DNA of 50,036 bases from an uncultured Clostridia bacterium (GCA_949443285.1 CASSLW010000013.1:1-50036); one strand, 5' to 3'. Positions 6,709 through 16,198 are shown, counted from the first letter of the stretch. The notes: generated from the sequence alone by a model not told the origin. A program made the numbers and translations.

Positions 6709-9045
6709 TATGCGACACCCTCTCCGTGGTTTGGTTGTCATTAGTTTGTATAACTCTGTATTTCGTGGGAATCTATTTACAAATGGTATTAGTGAACTTC
6801 CTATTTTTATTAGCCCTTCTCCTGCATTTACATTTGTAATATAGCTCATTTGTAAGTCTGATATATTTAATAATTTTGCAAGCTCTACTCTATCTGTACT
6901 AGCTTGATTTAACATGATAATAAGCTCACTATTTGCTAGCATTGTTCTTGCTGTATGACTTTGTAACATATCTTCCACATTTTGCGTTATTCCCGTACAA
7001 TATGCTCCATATTTACGAACTCTTTTCCATAAAGTGAATAAGAAGTTTGCTGAATATTCATATTGGAATAACAAGTAAATTTCATCAATAAAAATAAAGG
7101 TATTTCTACCTTTTGACCTATTCATTGTTATTCTATTCAAAATCGAATCTAGCACTACTAACATTCCAATAGGTAGTAGTTGCTTTCCTAAATCTAAAAT
7201 GTCATAACACACTAAACGATTATGTGTATCAACATTTGTAGGTTTTGCAAAAGTGTTCAAACTACCATTTACAAACAATTCAATAGCAAGTGCTATTTCT
7301 TTTGCTTCTGGCTCTTGCTGTTTTAATAGTTCTTCATAGAAATCTTGTAGTGTAGGTGGTGTTCCTTGATAATTTCCTTGTTGGTAATATCTATATACAC
7401 TTGCTGTGCATCTGTCTATTATAGATTTTTGTTTTGCACCTAAATTATTACTGCCTACTAGTTGTTCGCATAGTGAAAGTATGAACTCTGATTTTAATAT
7501 GATAGGATTTGCTCCATCTCCATAATCTTTGTTCATGTCCATAGCATTGATATGATTTCCACTTGTTGCTGATATTTTTATTACTTCTCCACCTAACGAT
7601 TTTACAAGTGAACTTGCTTCCCTTTCTGGATCTACAATTATCACATCTGCGTTAGGATCTTTTAACATTATAGAAACTATTTCTTCTTTTGCTATGAAAC
7701 TCTTTCCACTACCACTAACACCTAGAATAAAGCTATTTCCGTTCAATAATTGCTTTCTATCTGCAATAATCATATTTTTGCTAATAACATTTTGCCCATA
7801 GTATATTCCGTTTTCGTGTCGTATCTCTTGTACTCGAAATGGCATAAATACTGCAAGCGATTCTGTTGTAAGTGTTCTTAAAGTATCAATTTTTCTTACT
7901 CCAAAAGGCATAGCTGTATTTAAGCCATCAAGTTGCTGAAATTTTAGCACACCGAACTGACATAAATGCTTTCTTGCTATTGTTAGCAATGCCTCTGTGT
8001 CATTGTCTAGTTCTTCTTTGCTTTCTGCTGTATGCACCATTGTAAGAACTGATATAAACATTCTTTGATCACGAGTTATTAAGTCATCTAAAAACTCTTT
8101 GCTTTGTTCTCTTTGTTGCTCCATGTCATAAGGAATAATGGCTGAAAAGTTATTATTGGCATTTTGTCGCCTTTGCCAATTAGTTATGTTTGTTTCTATT
8201 CCTAATCTTCTATTCTCTGCTTCTCTAACTGCCTCATCCATAGGTATTGGTATAACATCTATACTCATCATCATATTTTTATTTATATCTGTTAATTCTG
8301 CTACCATACTGTCCTTAATATAGCTTGCATACTCTTTCAAGAATATAACTCTGCCATATCTATTTCCAATTTTGAAATAATCGCTTTCAAATTCCATAGA
8401 ATCTGGACAAATAAAATCCTTAAAGCTATGTCCTTTTCTCATATTAGTTATCATATCAAAATTGAATGATGTTTCTTCTCCTACTCTATAAAAGTCATGG
8501 AATATTCTTAATCTTTCTACTGCATCTAATTCAATACATATAGAGCCTAATTCTTTAAAGTGGTTTATTAAGTCGGTTCCTACTCTTGCAAAATAATTCT
8601 TTGCTTCTTCTATACTTTTTTTATCAACTGATATTGTTATAAACTTCTCTTGTATTATACCATTTGAGGCTGTTGCCTTATCTAACAACATTTTATTATA
8701 TTCTTTTCTAAATTTATCTAACTCATCATTTTCCATAGGTAATAGCATAGTTTCTTCAAAGTCAATTTTATTTAATCTTCTATTGATTATAGTTATTTTA
8801 GTAGTAGCACCTGTATCAAATGAATTTAATAACTCTGAATATTCTAAAAACATTGCTTCTTTATCATCTCTACTTGCTACTGCATAATTTATATCACTAA
8901 ATTTATAACATTTTGAATACTTATTTTTTCCAATAAAAAAGATGCCATCTTCCCATATTGCCTTAATAGGAATGGCATCTTGCACACTTCGTGGTATGAC
9001 AAACTTTTCTTTGTCTTGTTTGAATAATTTATTTAATGTTTTCAA
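6708..9045 (-). CDS. virB4: VirB4-family conjugation ATPase (one CGG +1 site near its end)
   Basis: ATPase that powers the type IV secretion channel, about 778 residues. The N-terminal VirB4/TraC-like region is followed by Walker A in ILGVSGSGKSFIAKEE (about 445-460), DPNADVIIVDPEREAS and Walker B in NTFIFIDEIYLLFQ. The start is TTG, overlapping the PrgI gene by 17 bases. At 6724-6726 an in-frame CGG after TTKP must lose its C for the expected end GEGVA and stop TAG. Without that, reading runs into the sortase as a 1,026-residue fusion. Corrected length is a whole number of codons. The +1 site is only a few codons from the stop, so a failed shift would create the fusion product. Confidence 0.93.
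6724..6726 (-). other. In-frame CGG needing +1 shift (VirB4)
   Basis: Context CCA CGG AGA. Skipping C gives Pro-Gly-Glu-Gly-Val-Ala-stop, the usual VirB4 ending. Confidence 0.75.
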
Positions 9046-9427
9046 TACTTTGCGAATCCTCCTTGTTTTTAATTTTTCTCTCTTTTTTTACTTTTCTATT
9101 TTCTATATTTTTCAAATCTTCGTAGTATAAGTTTATTGGCTTGAAAGTTAATCTTTTAGGCGTAAGTATCATTGATTTAATCCAAGCTGCAACGAACTTT
9201 TCTGCTGTCATTCCATTATATTTAATAAAACCTAGTGCTGCGAATGGTGCTGCACCTAATATGCAAACCCATGACAGTGTTTCAATTCCACAATAAGGTT
9301 TCAATAAAAAATATAGAATAACAGCTACTACACAAGCACATATAGAAAAAATGAACTGCCTTAATGACAGTCCAAAAAATATGCTTTCCGTATATTCTCT
9401 TATTTCTCTATTGATTTTTACTTCCAA
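9029..9427 (-). CDS. PrgI-family conjugation membrane protein
   Basis: Small inner-membrane component found just before VirB4 in Gram-positive type IV secretion systems (PrgI/TcpE-like, VirB3-like position). The N-terminus INREIREYTESIFFGLSLRQ is typical of the family. Two membrane segments follow (about 25-45 and 50-72), then a basic cytoplasmic tail. The start is TTG. Its end overlaps the VirB4 start by 17 bases, so the two are translationally coupled. Confidence 0.88.
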   Translation of the reverse strand: MEVKINREIREYTESIFFGLSLRQFIFSICACVVAVILYFLLKPYCGIETLSWVCILGAAPFAALGFIKYNGMTAEKFVAAWIKSMILTPKRLTFKPINLYYEDLKNIENRKVKKERKIKNKEDSQSIENIK

Positions 9428-10246
9428 TTATCGTGCCTCTCTTCCTTTTTTATTTCTATTAAAACTTTCTACTATTTCAATTTTAGTATTTTCTTTTATA
9501 GACATATCTGGCTCTCCATAAAAGTTATTATTACTAGAAGTATGCAAGTCCATTTCTCCTATTCCCAAATTAGTATCTTTGTATATTGTTCCCTTTTCAT
9601 CTTTATAAACAGGTCTGTCCCAGTTATCAATTCCAATAAATTTTATCTTTAATATTTTTTCTTTTAATTCTGGCTTTCTTATGCTTACTTTTATATCTTT
9701 TACATTACATTTGTTTTCTTCTGCTAATTGCTTAATAGTTGATTCTCGTTCTCCTGCAAATTCATTAAGGAAATCATAAGATAAAACTTCTTTTCCATTT
9801 ATAGAAAAAACTACTTCTTTCGTTACTTCTTGATAAATTTGTTCTGGAGTCATATTTACATCTACAACTCCATCAAAAATGTGCTTCCCATTTTTCGTTA
9901 TTTCACACCAAGTTCCCTCTTTATGAATTGAATAGCCATTTATTACTTTATGGCTATTTTCATTTACTTTTTCTTTTGGATTATCTTGTAATTGCTCTAT
10001 TGTATATACTTCTGTATTTCTAGCTGAAAATTCCTCAAAATCTATAAAATTATTGTAGTATTTATTGCCAAATTTTAATTCCTTATCTGTAATAATAGAG
10101 CCTATTCTATTTACTAAAACACTTTTCTCAATAGTTGCAATTTCTCCACCCTCATCACTATGTCTTAAATCATAGCAATATAAGCCTTTACTTTCTATTT
10201 CCTGTTTTTCTGCATTATCTTTGTAACTTGTAACTAAATATTTCAT
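9428..10246 (-). CDS. LPD28-like accessory protein of the conjugation operon
   Basis: A 272-residue soluble protein. The N-terminal part (about 5-80), YCYDLRHSDEGGEIATIEKS followed by VLVNRIGSIIT, resembles the LPD28 family common in Firmicute mobile elements, whose role is unknown. The C-terminal part has DNWDRPVYKDEKGTIYKD, a short beta motif seen in ICE proteins with LPD domains. It directly abuts PrgI and is separated from the gene upstream by three bases. No catalytic motif seen. Confidence 0.6.
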   Translation of the reverse strand: MKYLVTSYKDNAEKQEIESKGLYCYDLRHSDEGGEIATIEKSVLVNRIGSIITDKELKFGNKYYNNFIDFEEFSARNTEVYTIEQLQDNPKEKVNENSHKVINGYSIHKEGTWCEITKNGKHIFDGVVDVNMTPEQIYQEVTKEVVFSINGKEVLSYDFLNEFAGERESTIKQLAEENKCNVKDIKVSIRKPELKEKILKIKFIGIDNWDRPVYKDEKGTIYKDTNLGIGEMDLHTSSNNNFYGEPDMSIKENTKIEIVESFNRNKKGREAR

Positions 10247-10249
10247 ATT

Positions 10250-10840
10250 TTATCTAGCCTCCATTGCTCTTTTTACTTTCTTTTCTTCTCTTTTTTGCAG
10301 TTCTTTCGCAGTATCTAAATAATATGATGCTAGCTTTAAAAATCGACCATATTGAAAATCGCCTTTCATTTCGTTCATAATATTATTTATTATTTCAGTT
10401 ATTTGTTTTGCTTTTAATGGCTTTTTCCAAACTCTTTCTAATTCTTTTTGTTGTTTTTCTGTACCGAATTTTAGATTCAAAGGAGTATCACTAATATATT
10501 TTAGTTCTACTAAACTTTTTGCTAATGCTTCTCTATATTCTGTGTCTAAATCACGATCACAAATAGACATTTCAATATCTTCTATTGTAACTGCACCATA
10601 ATCTACATATATGTTCTCAATTTTATATTTTTCTTTAAATTCCTTTTGACTATATACTCTATCTTCGCTTCCATCATCTTTTCCCTCAAATACTGCTACT
10701 TTTTTGTCTTTTGTTATAATAGCACATCCTTCTTGTTCTGTTTCTTTGTTTGTAACTATCATATAATAATCTGTTCTTTCGCCTACAAAGTTTTTTATAA
10801 ACTGTTTTGCTTTTTCTAAATTCCAACTATTACCTGTCAT
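10250..10840 (-). CDS. Conserved-looking ICE protein, function unknown
   Basis: A 196-residue soluble, helical protein. The first half (FVGERTDYYMIVTNKETEQE, then KDKKVAVFEG) looks like a mixed alpha/beta fold; the second half is highly charged helices ending KREEKKVKRAMEAR. No family recognised. It sits between two other unknown genes in the conjugation operon with spacers of a few bases, so it is co-transcribed with the transfer genes. Confidence 0.55.
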   Translation of the reverse strand: MTGNSWNLEKAKQFIKNFVGERTDYYMIVTNKETEQEGCAIITKDKKVAVFEGKDDGSEDRVYSQKEFKEKYKIENIYVDYGAVTIEDIEMSICDRDLDTEYREALAKSLVELKYISDTPLNLKFGTEKQQKELERVWKKPLKAKQITEIINNIMNEMKGDFQYGRFLKLASYYLDTAKELQKREEKKVKRAMEAR

Positions 10841-10847
10841 AAAATTC

Positions 10848-11723
10848 CTACCTTTCCATGCTTTTTTCTGGTATAAGTTTCATTTTCCTTTTTAAACTCT
10901 CTTTATATTCTTCTTGTATCTTTTGATAAATTTGCTCTAAATAAATCCCCATTTTTGTGCTACATCTCTTATTTTCATCTGTTATTTTATAAAAGCAATC
11001 CCTTGTTTTGAAGTTATAACTTTTTAATCTATTGTTTATAAAGCCTTGTGTTGCTAGTGGTATTTTTATTCCATATAGTTTTGCTAAATATAGAATATTA
11101 TTTTGTATCGTTCTACCACTATATTTATCATCTTTATAAAACTCAAAATCCTCAACTGAAACCATTTCTCCAATAAAGATTTTATATTTCATTTCTTTTA
11201 ATGCTTTTTTGAATCTATCATTTACAGCTTTTATCTTTTCTTGTTCTTTTCGTTCCTGTTCTTGACTTTCTTGTTCTTGTTTTCTATTTCTATTTTCTTC
11301 AAATGTTCTTCTACTTTCTTTTGCTTGTTCATAAATCTCTGGAAAGTGCCTATGGATATATTCTAATTCACATTTATTAAAGTATTTATTTTGTTCTATT
11401 TTCTTTTGCCAGAATCCTTTTAAATCAATATTTTTATAAGCATTTGTTATATCTTTTTTATATTCTTCAATTCTAGTTTGTTCTTCATTTTCTATAACTT
11501 CATTGTTTACAAATAGCTGAAATTTAATAGGTGCTATTCCTAATTTCCAATATTCATCGTTCTTGTCCTTAATTAGAAAATCTTGAGCATAAAAGTCTTT
11601 TTCTTCTTTTAATATTGAGATTTCTATATCATTAAAATTGATTGATACTACTTTTTTATTTTTACAAGTCAATTCATTATTCTCAATGTGCCATACTCTC
11701 GCTATTTTTGTTTGTTCTTGCAA
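10848..11723 (-). CDS. Coiled-coil ICE protein, function unknown
   Basis: A 291-residue protein starting at TTG. A small beta-rich N-terminal part (1-90) is followed by a long Gln/Glu/Arg-rich coiled coil at about 140-170 (RRTFEENRNRKQEQESQEQE) and a helical C-terminal part. No domain recognised. Spacing of two bases from the upstream gene indicates one operon. Codon use matches its neighbours. Confidence 0.55.
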   Translation of the reverse strand: MQEQTKIARVWHIENNELTCKNKKVVSINFNDIEISILKEEKDFYAQDFLIKDKNDEYWKLGIAPIKFQLFVNNEVIENEEQTRIEEYKKDITNAYKNIDLKGFWQKKIEQNKYFNKCELEYIHRHFPEIYEQAKESRRTFEENRNRKQEQESQEQERKEQEKIKAVNDRFKKALKEMKYKIFIGEMVSVEDFEFYKDDKYSGRTIQNNILYLAKLYGIKIPLATQGFINNRLKSYNFKTRDCFYKITDENKRCSTKMGIYLEQIYQKIQEEYKESLKRKMKLIPEKSMER

Positions 11724-11725
11724 TT

Positions 11726-12286
11726 TTATCTCTCCCTATCTCTATTTTTTCTTTTATTCTTTTTATCTGGCTGATAATATTTCATAATGTTATCTGTCAT
11801 TTTCGTACCACAGGCTTTATCTATTCTCTCTTTAGTGATATTGTTAGCTTTACAATATTTTAAATATTTTTGCATTCCTTCTTTATATCTAATATCGTAT
11901 GGATACCATGCTTCAACTTGACTCCATATCGCATAATGTGCCTGCATACTTACTTTTCCTATTTCATGTCCATTTTGCACAAATTTAAAGAAATAGTCAT
12001 CAAAATTAAAATTGTAATAATCTATATGTTGAAATTTGAGTGATTTGGTCTTTATATAGGGTTTTACTAAGAGTGCATCTTCTTGCCTTTCATCTGCACA
12101 TATTGCAAAAGACTCTTGTGGTCGATTTGTGTTAATTAAATAACATACTGGATAAGCATTATTAAAATGGAAATTTTCACTCAACATCTTTTTAATAGTG
12201 CTATCTTTCAAAATTTTCTTTACATCTTTTTCTATACTATTTCTTACTCCATCAACTGTATTTGCTTTGTTTTCTTCAATTTTCAT
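11726..12286 (-). CDS. ICE protein of unknown function
   Basis: A 186-residue soluble protein with AAAGGA upstream of its ATG. The centre (NAYPVCYLINTNRPQESFAI, then CADERQEDALLVKPYI) looks like a compact alpha/beta domain. The C-terminal part has a helical region and the basic tail PDKKNKRKNRDRER. No family recognised. It follows the TrbL-like gene by 16 bases and precedes three further unknown genes in the operon. Confidence 0.55.
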   Translation of the reverse strand: MKIEENKANTVDGVRNSIEKDVKKILKDSTIKKMLSENFHFNNAYPVCYLINTNRPQESFAICADERQEDALLVKPYIKTKSLKFQHIDYYNFNFDDYFFKFVQNGHEIGKVSMQAHYAIWSQVEAWYPYDIRYKEGMQKYLKYCKANNITKERIDKACGTKMTDNIMKYYQPDKKNKRKNRDRER

Positions 12287-12302
12287 ATTTTTCCTTTCTT
12301 TT

Positions 12303-13137
12303 TTATAATCCTAGCATTTCTCTTACTAATCTATCTGATATTTTAACTGTACCTACCAACACTAGCATATTGAATATCAATTCTCCGTATATATTTCCAT
12401 ACCATTGTTACTGCTGCTGCATTTGCATCTACTACTGGTGGGCTTGCTGCAAACAATGAAAAGATTATACATGATAACATTATAATTACACCCTCTAGGC
12501 ATACTGCACTATAACCTTTTATAAAGCTCTTTCCTATATTTTGTGTTGGCTCTCCACCAAAACTTGCAAATGCTATTGGAGATATTGCAGTATATAGATA
12601 GATTTTGAAAAATCTTCCGATAAACTGTAAGAATCATTACAAATGACAATACTGTTATAAATAGTCCTCCGTATTAATGTTACTGCCCACAATGGTATGC
12701 TTTCAAAGAAATTACAGGCTTCTACTGCTGATATAATTTCATTTGGCAGAACTGTATTTGTTGCTCCACCTAATCCTGCTGCACTCATTACTGTACTTGC
12801 TAAACCTTGCACAATTTTAAAAATTGCCATCATAAGTTCTAGCCCATAGGTTACTAAAACTTTAGCTACTGCAAATCGTATAAATAGTTTGAGGGCATGC
12901 TCTGGTTTCTTGACTTCTGCAAAACTTCCGACAAGTTTTCATTACTCCTACAACAAAAAACAATACAAGTAATGCTAATGCAATGGCTTGTACTGCTCCA
13001 TGAATATTAGTTATTACATTCCAAATAGTTCCTCCTTTAAAGTCAACTGGCGATTGTGATACAAGTGTCCATATTTCACTTAATTTTGAGTTCCATGTTT
13101 CTATTGCATTTTGTAGGTTTCCTACTACCCAATTCAA
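12303..13137 (-). CDS. TrbL/VirB6-like polytopic conjugation protein (four CGG +1 sites)
   Basis: Polytopic membrane component of the conjugation channel. Reconstructed length is 276 residues, with several membrane segments: AIALALLVLFFVVGVMKT near 60-77, GLFITVLSFVMILTVY, and others toward the C-terminus. As written the frame breaks four times, each time at an in-frame CGG (12928-12930, 12669-12671, 12617-12619, 12385-12387). Skipping the C restores TCGSFAEVKKPEHALKLFIR, TLIGGLFIT, TVYGRFFK and WKYIGELIFNMLVLVGTVK. Removing four bases from 835 leaves exactly 277 codons including the stop. The start is TTG with AGGAGG upstream. Position between MT-A70/Maff2 and PrgI/VirB4 matches Tn1549-type operons. 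Confidence 0.82.
12385..12387 (-). other. In-frame CGG needing +1 shift (TrbL-like, site 4)
   Basis: Context ATA CGG AGA; skipping C gives Ile-Gly-Glu-Leu-Ile-Phe-Asn-Met and reaches the natural stop after GLGL-like ending EMLGL. Confidence 0.7.
12617..12619 (-). other. In-frame CGG needing +1 shift (TrbL-like, site 3)
   Basis: Context TAT CGG AAG; skipping C gives Tyr-Gly-Arg-Phe-Phe-Lys. Confidence 0.72.
12669..12671 (-). other. In-frame CGG needing +1 shift (TrbL-like, site 2)
   Basis: Context ATA CGG AGG; skipping C gives Leu-Ile-Gly-Gly-Leu-Phe-Ile and keeps the membrane helix. Confidence 0.75.
12928..12930 (-). other. In-frame CGG needing +1 shift (TrbL-like, site 1)
   Basis: Context TGT CGG AAG; skipping C gives Thr-Cys-Gly-Ser-Phe-Ala-Glu-Val. 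Confidence 0.75.
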
Positions 13138-13150
13138 TATCTACCACCTC

Positions 13151-13450
13151 CTAACTTTGTTTTGAATACTTGATATACTCTTTTTGTTTTTTATTTCTCA
13201 TTTTGGCTGTTTCTTCATCTCTTAACTCTGGATTTCTCTCTTGTAATTTTCTTCGACATCTCGTAATGCTTTCAAAACTTATTCCTTTATTCTTTGCATT
13301 AAACATTACTGTTGCAAATTGCTTTCCTACTTCATAAGGATATAATTTGCTTATTACTTGTAATATTAAGTAACAGTCATCTTCTCTTGCAAGTTTATCT
13401 CTTCGTAGTATTTCTTCTACTACTGTTTCTAATTTTTTTAGTTCTGCTAT
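13151..13450 (-). CDS. Small helical protein with apparent AUA start
   Basis: A 99-residue charged protein, ELKKLETVVEEILRRDKLAR followed by EDDCYLILQVISKLYPYEVG. It resembles small helix-rich phage/ICE proteins of unknown role (possibly DNA-binding, by its basic tail). The frame has no ATG, GTG or TTG at its head. ATA at 13450, giving M-A-E-L-K-K-L, has GGAG ten bases upstream. The alternative is an ATG at 13457/13460 plus loss of one A from a seven-A run. It overlaps the end of the methylase gene by four bases, so the two are coupled. Confidence 0.65.
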   Translation of the reverse strand: MAELKKLETVVEEILRRDKLAREDDCYLILQVISKLYPYEVGKQFATVMFNAKNKGISFESITRCRRKLQERNPELRDEETAKMRNKKQKEYIKYSKQS

Positions 13451-14022
13451 TTTTCATCATCTCCATATTCCATTAAATCAATATCGCATTTTACTTCATT
13501 TCCCCACGAATCCCAACCATTTACTTTTTGTCTTGCAAATAGTTCTACTCTTGGTATATCTCCTAACAATTCCACTATTCTTTTTCTTGTTTCATCTGGC
13601 TTTTTGCTATGTTCTTCAACTGGAGATATAATTACTTGATGCACTTTCGCAGATATTCTTTTAGGCTTGCCTTTTGTTGCTAATATGCATATCTCTGCAT
13701 TAGCTCTAGTCCAAAAACCTAATCCCCAAAATAGTGATGGTGTTTTCTTATTTTGCTTAATCCATACAAAAGCAACTGTTTTATATTTAAAACCCCAATT
13801 TTCCAAAACTTTTAGTCCTTCTACTAATGTTGGAAAAGTCATCCACATAAAAAGGACACAGTCTTTGTCAGCTATTTTCTCTACTGGTAATTTGCATATA
13901 TCTTCTATACTCATTGTAGAATAATGATTTTCTGCTGAACGACCTTTGCCTTTATCTGAATATACTTTGTATTGCCATGGTGGATCTGCATATATGATTT
14001 TATATTTTTTATTTTCTTCTAT
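13447..14022 (-). CDS. MT-A70 family adenine methyltransferase with apparent AUA start
   Basis: N6-adenine methyltransferase, 191 residues. The catalytic DPPW is in KIIYADPPWQYKVYSD (about residues 9-24). The family block FMWMTFPTLVEGLKVLENWG and C-terminal GDIPRVELFARQKVNGWDSW follow. The ATG at 13914 would remove the catalytic motif, so the true start must be upstream. The only fitting codon is ATA at 14022, seven bases after AAGGAGG, giving M-E-E-N-K-K-Y. In an ICE this enzyme likely marks element DNA against host restriction or helps transfer; inferred. It follows Maff2 across a hairpin. Confidence 0.85.
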   Translation of the reverse strand: MEENKKYKIIYADPPWQYKVYSDKGKGRSAENHYSTMSIEDICKLPVEKIADKDCVLFMWMTFPTLVEGLKVLENWGFKYKTVAFVWIKQNKKTPSLFWGLGFWTRANAEICILATKGKPKRISAKVHQVIISPVEEHSKKPDETRKRIVELLGDIPRVELFARQKVNGWDSWGNEVKCDIDLMEYGDDEK

Positions 14023-14046
14023 AAAATTACCTCCTTAAAGTTGTTT

Positions 14047-14081
14047 AGGAGTAGATTATTTTTTCCTAATAACCTACTCCT
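14047..14081 (-). other. Long hairpin between Maff2 and the methylase
   Basis: A 14-bp stem, AGGAGTAGATTATT / AATAACCTACTCCT, with one G-U pair on the RNA. It lacks a U-tract on the minus strand, so it is more likely an mRNA processing or stability element than a terminator. Confidence 0.45.
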
Positions 14082-14089
14082 TTTACTTT

Positions 14090-14411
14090 TTAACCACCTG
14101 TTATAATATTTAGGATTTCCTTTGCGAAAGTAATAACTACTCCTCCGTGCCAATGTCATGAAACCATTAGCTCGCTGTGATGGATCGTGTGATTTTAATG
14201 ACATACCAACTTGTACTACTCCGAATCCTAAAATAATCATTCCAACTGCTCTTATAAGTCCAAAAATAAAGTCTGACAAATTATTTATTACTGTTAATGG
14301 CTCATCAGCTGCAAACACATGAGATGCTTGTGCTACAAATAATGCGACAATATACAAAACAATTATGCAAGACCTTTTTAATATTTTTAATAAAGTTTTT
14401 TTCTTTTTCAA
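14090..14411 (-). CDS. Maff2-family small membrane protein (one CGG +1 site)
   Basis: Small integral membrane protein found between VirD4 and TrbL in Tn1549-type ICEs; its exact role in the channel is not known. It has 106 residues after correction, with an N-terminal membrane segment or signal (IVLYIVALFVAQASHVFA) and a second at FIFGLIRAVGMIILGFGVVQ. As written the frame breaks at CGG 14145-14147. Skipping C gives FMTLAGGVVITFAKEILNII and the natural stop TGG, the typical end of this family. 322 bases minus one is a whole number of codons. The start is TTG, one base from the VirD4 stop. Confidence 0.85.
14145..14147 (-). other. In-frame CGG needing +1 shift (Maff2)
   Basis: Context GCA CGG AGG; skipping C gives Leu-Ala-Gly-Gly-Val-Val, the family motif. 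Confidence 0.8.
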
Positions 14412-14412
14412 T

Positions 14413-16198
14413 TTATGATACCTCCCTAATAAATTCTTCTAATTCTTCTTCTGATAGGAGTTCATAATTTTCTAGTAATTGTTCTTTTTCAAATGTATCT
14501 ATCTCATTTTCTTCAATATCTTCATCTAGCACAATAATAGAAGCTGTTGCTTTATCTACTTTTCCATGAATATAAGGCTCTCCTTTGCCATCAGTAGTCA
14601 AAGCTACATTAGGGTGTTTTAATATATCATATTTTAGGTCTTTAACTGGTCTTTCTCCACGAATAAAAAGAAGTGCATACTTATTGTCAAGTAAACGCAC
14701 TTCATCTGGAGTCATAAGTTCTCTTCCTGCAAGTTGATAATTTGTCGAATAATTGCCGCTTCTACCAGAGCTTTTTCCATGTGTGTCTAAATCTATTGTT
14801 TCTTTTCCGTAGGAGTTCTGAAACATATTTATGGGTACTTTGCTCGTTTCCACCTAAATACAAAAAAGTATCGCAATTTCCGTACAATGCTTTCCCATTG
14901 TTTCTCAAACAGTGCTTTAAGTTGTGCTAAATTTTGGAGAATGATAGATACTGATACTGACCTTGATCTCATGACACTTAAAATTTTGTCAAAATCATCT
15001 GGCAGACTTACATTTGCGAACTCATCCATTACAAAATGGACATGGGTTGGCAAACTTCCACCATACTTATGGTCAGCAATATAGAATAATTGTTGAAATA
15101 ATTGTGTGTATAATATACTTACTAGAAAATTAAAACTCGTGTCATTGTCTGGAATTAGGGCAAACAATGCCACTTTTTTTTCGCCTAAACTAGGCAAATC
15201 TAATTCATCAATTTTTACTATGTTTGCAAGACTCTCTAAATTAAATTTTTCTAATCTTGCAGCAAGTGTAATTTGAATTGATTTTAATGTTTTTGCAGAG
15301 CCTGACCTATAATTTCTATAATACTTTAGAGCAATATGCTCTGGGTTATTATATTCCAATTTATCAAATAGAATATCTAATGCACTTATAGGATTTTCTT
15401 GTTCTTCATTTACATCTCCTGCTCTTAACATTTCCATTACCATTGGAAAGTTTTGTTCATCTTCTGGAGCTTCATATTTGAGATAAAATATAAGTGCTAG
15501 CAATAACATACTAGCTGCCGTGTCCCAAAACGGATCTTGGCTCTGACTTCCGTTTAGGTGTCGTGCTTTTGAAAAGGTTTGTTACCAACCTTTGAACATC
15601 ATTATCTGTCTTTAAATATTTAAAAGGGTTATAGCAATGACTTTTTTCCATATTGATTAAGTCAAGCACTCTTACCTCATACCCTTTTTTCTCTAATAAA
15701 TTCCCCGTATCTCGCAAAATTTCGCCGTTTAGGATCTAGGATTACATACGAACTTGAGCCACATTGCATTACATTTGGCTTTCCGATAGAATCTTGTTTT
15801 GCCTGCACCGACTACCGACCACAAATTAAAACATTAAGATTTCTTCTATGTTGTTTTCCATTTAGACCTATTGCTACATTTTGCGTTAATATTTTATTAT
15901 CATTAAATGGCTTTTGCCTATATTTTTTATTAAGTACACTTGCTATACCCCACTTGGCAGAGCCGTGTTCTTCTCTTCTTCTATAATTCTTTTTTGTAGA
16001 TTCATATATACTTATTCCTAATACATAAAAGCATATAAAAATAAGAATAGTTTTTATGCTATTCTCACACCATATCAAATTAAATGGGTTTTCCATTATT
16101 TTTGAAAAATTATTTATTATTCCTATTATTCCATTATTTATATATGGTGCAATTAGAATAGCTACCCATACTACTGGAATTATACCTAATATATACAA
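14413..16198 (-). CDS. virD4: VirD4/TraG coupling protein (seven CGG +1 sites)
   Basis: Type IV coupling protein that links the relaxase-DNA complex to the channel. Reconstructed length is 592 residues. Two N-terminal membrane segments (about 1-20, 48-65) are followed by RRREEHGSAKWG, Walker A VLICGGSGAGKTRFY (about 127-140), YVILDPKGEI, TTPKGSQSQDPFW, Walker B HVHFVMDEFANV, and IVGNCDTFLYLGGNE. As written the frame is broken into pieces, but every break is at an in-frame CGG. Seven skipped Cs (15815, 15808, 15783, 15725, 15550, 14880, 14807) give 1,779 bases, exactly 593 codons including the stop. Each shift restores a hallmark glycine. A TTG is taken as start; no good ribosome binding site decides it. 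Confidence 0.9.
14807..14809 (-). other. In-frame CGG needing +1 shift (VirD4, site 7)
   Basis: Context CTA CGG AAA; skipping C gives Leu-Leu-Gly-Lys-Glu-Thr-Ile-Asp, conserved in VirD4. Confidence 0.8.
14880..14882 (-). other. In-frame CGG needing +1 shift (VirD4, site 6)
   Basis: Context GTA CGG AAA; skipping C gives Ile-Val-Gly-Asn-Cys-Asp-Thr-Phe-Leu, a VirD4 signature. Confidence 0.82.
15550..15552 (-). other. In-frame CGG needing +1 shift (VirD4, site 5)
   Basis: Context AAA CGG AAG; skipping C gives Thr-Pro-Lys-Gly-Ser-Gln-Ser-Gln-Asp-Pro-Phe-Trp. Confidence 0.82.
15725..15727 (-). other. In-frame CGG needing +1 shift (VirD4, site 4)
   Basis: Context AAA CGG CGA; skipping C gives Asp-Pro-Lys-Gly-Glu, a near-invariant coupling-protein motif. 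Confidence 0.82.
15783..15785 (-). other. In-frame CGG needing +1 shift (VirD4, site 3)
   Basis: Context TAT CGG AAA; skipping C gives Phe-Tyr-Gly-Lys-Pro-Asn-Val-Met. Confidence 0.8.
15808..15817 (-). other. Two CGG +1 sites inside the VirD4 Walker A motif (sites 1 and 2)
   Basis: Context GGT CGG TAG TCGG. Skipping the C at each of 15815-15817 and 15808-15810 restores Gly-Gly-Ser-Gly-Ala-Gly-Lys-Thr. Without the first shift the next codon is the stop TAG. Confidence 0.85.

Noticed and set aside
5965..9045. A genuine VirB4-sortase fusion protein
   Set aside because: Removing one C gives the standard VirB4 end and a proper GTG start with ribosome binding site for the sortase.
12303..16198. 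Treating TrbL-like, Maff2 and VirD4 as decayed pseudogenes
   Set aside because: There are no nonsense or missense scars between the sites, and all motifs are intact after one uniform correction. Random decay would not give only one kind of lesion.
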